Positions 63,575 through 64,000 of a stretch of 64,000 bases of DNA are shown piece after piece; position 1 is the first letter of the stretch; each line of letters opens with the position of its first letter. A program made the translations under genes and the position numbers. The stretch spans positions 1-64,000 of the forward strand of contig JAEUNM010000054.1 in assembly GCA_016791105.1 (NCBI GenBank). Direction: 5' to 3'. The notes below the pieces were generated by a model. The model was not told the DNA's origin, made no database searches, and saw only the letters and a program-made list of their open reading frames with translations. The stretch comes from Rhodocyclaceae bacterium (GTDB lineage: Bacteria > Pseudomonadota > Gammaproteobacteria > Burkholderiales > Rhodocyclaceae).

Positions 63575-63593
63575 GGCGCAAACGATTTGCGCC
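63575..63593. promoter_or_regulatory. Inverted repeat between divergent early genes
   Basis: GGCGCAAACGATTTGCGCC: perfect 8-bp arms around CGA, between the minus-strand 85-aa gene and the plus-strand gene at 63641. Likely an operator or a transposase-related site. Confidence 0.6.
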
Positions 63594-63640
63594 GGTCGAA
63601 AAGAGCAAATTTTTAGAAACCGTAAAACTCGGGGGTTTCG

Positions 63641-64000
63641 ATGGGCACGAAAAATTGGAAAGGTCCGGCGACCAGCTTGCGCGCGGCCTTTCAGAGCGCA
63701 ACCGCGACGGCACTGAAAGAGCGCCGTCGCAACGCCGAACGCATGGCCGAAATGCTGGGCACCAGCACCGCGGCCTACTACAAGTGGCTGGAAGACCTGC
63801 GCATGCCAGTGGCGCTGCTGCCGGCGTTCGAGGAGATTGCCGGCTCCCACGCCGTGAGTGAGTACCTCGCCACGCAGGCGCACATGCTGTGCATACCGGT
63901 ACCGCGCGGCCGCAAGCCGGCGGCTGACGATATCCAGGCCGTACAGGGCACGCTGCATGAAGCGGTCGGCGCGCTGATGGATTTTGCGGCCGGCCGGCGC
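63641..64000 (+). CDS. HTH-type early phage protein, 3' end outside the window
   Basis: Open from ATG 63641 to the window end, 120 codons so far: MGTKNWKGPATSLRAAFQSA, then ERRRNAERMAEMLGTSTAAY, YKWLEDLRMPVALLPAFEEI and a domain ending DFAAGRR at the edge. The ERMAEMLGxSxAxYYKWLE stretch is an HTH of the kind found in early regions of Mu-like phages beside Ner. The stop lies beyond base 64000. Confidence 0.78.
   Translation, partial: MGTKNWKGPATSLRAAFQSATATALKERRRNAERMAEMLGTSTAAYYKWLEDLRMPVALLPAFEEIAGSHAVSEYLATQAHMLCIPVPRGRKPAADDIQAVQGTLHEAVGALMDFAAGRR

Larger units (their letters stand above)
33926..64000 (-). mobile_element. Mu-type transposable prophage (siphophage-like), right end to beyond window
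   Basis: Gene families gp25/26-like, gp27, gp28, gp29, gp30, gpG, gpI/Z, gpT, gp35, gp36 and gp37 appear in Mu order on the minus strand. No contractile sheath gene is present; a G/GT pair and a long tape measure replace the Mu tail genes, as in B3/D3112-like phages. Control genes (repressor, Ner) lie at 62-64 kb. Transposase A and B and the left end are outside the window. The left boundary given is approximate. Confidence 0.9.

Noticed and set aside
63643..63958. Minus-strand and off-phase frames over the last 360 bp
   Set aside because: They are shadows of the open plus-strand frame beginning at ATG 63641.
34000..64000. CRISPR array or tRNA genes in the window
   Set aside because: I saw no regularly spaced repeat-spacer pattern and no cloverleaf sequence on either strand.

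Overview
The window is high-GC DNA from what is most likely a betaproteobacterium. The supporting gene orders are argS - SPOR/FtsN-like - dsbA, ubiC-ubiA, and lptB-rpoN-hpf-ptsN-hprK. About 34 kb is host chromosome and about 30 kb is one end of a Mu-type transposable prophage that continues past base 64000.

Host part (1-about 33.9 kb). Bases 1-572 are four 147-bp tandem repeat units. Then follow pepN, a phosphoesterase and creD. Next is a tightly coupled minus-strand set (SDR, metal-receptor protein, chorismate lyase ubiC, 4-hydroxybenzoate polyprenyltransferase ubiA) behind dsbA, a SPOR protein and argS, with ubiB divergent. From 15 to 25 kb lies a signalling neighbourhood: a kinase-like protein lacking the catalytic Asp, an AAA ATPase, a MidA-type methyltransferase, a class III cyclase fused to an FHA domain, a transmembrane Ser/Thr kinase with an exported domain, a CsgG-like lipoprotein and a second exported protein. 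From 25 to 31.4 kb are a PsiF-repeat protein, hprK, ptsN, hpf, rpoN, lptB, recX and recA. The last host gene, a GGDEF-EAL c-di-GMP protein, lacks its 5' end because the prophage begins there.

Prophage (about 33.93 kb to beyond 64 kb). The prophage right end is at the left of this region and late genes are read right to left. From about 59 kb down to 34 kb the order is DUF2730-like, wHTH, gp27, gp28 terminase, gp29 portal, gp30 MuF, gpG, protease/scaffold with an internal scaffold start, decoration protein, gpT capsid, gp35, gp36, tail genes, G/GT chaperone with a -1 frameshift, a 1340-codon tape measure and tail-tip genes. No contractile sheath gene is seen, so it looks like a transposable siphophage (B3/D3112 type) rather than Mu itself. 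The transposase genes must lie beyond the window.

Three accessory regions stand out. (1) 59.18-60.96 kb, plus strand against the late genes: a promoter with a 20-bp palindromic operator drives an unknown 128-aa protein, an AcrVA2-like anti-CRISPR homologue and an 80-aa KorA/TrfB-like HTH protein, the layout of an acr-aca operon. (2) 50.4-51.84 kb: a phage adenine methyltransferase, two small unknown genes and a Lar-like anti-restriction protein, with two 56-bp integron attC-like sites bracketing one gene exactly like a gene cassette. (3) 62-64 kb: an XRE repressor and Ner-like switch with a shared operator region, plus a further early HTH-type gene at 63641 that runs off the end.
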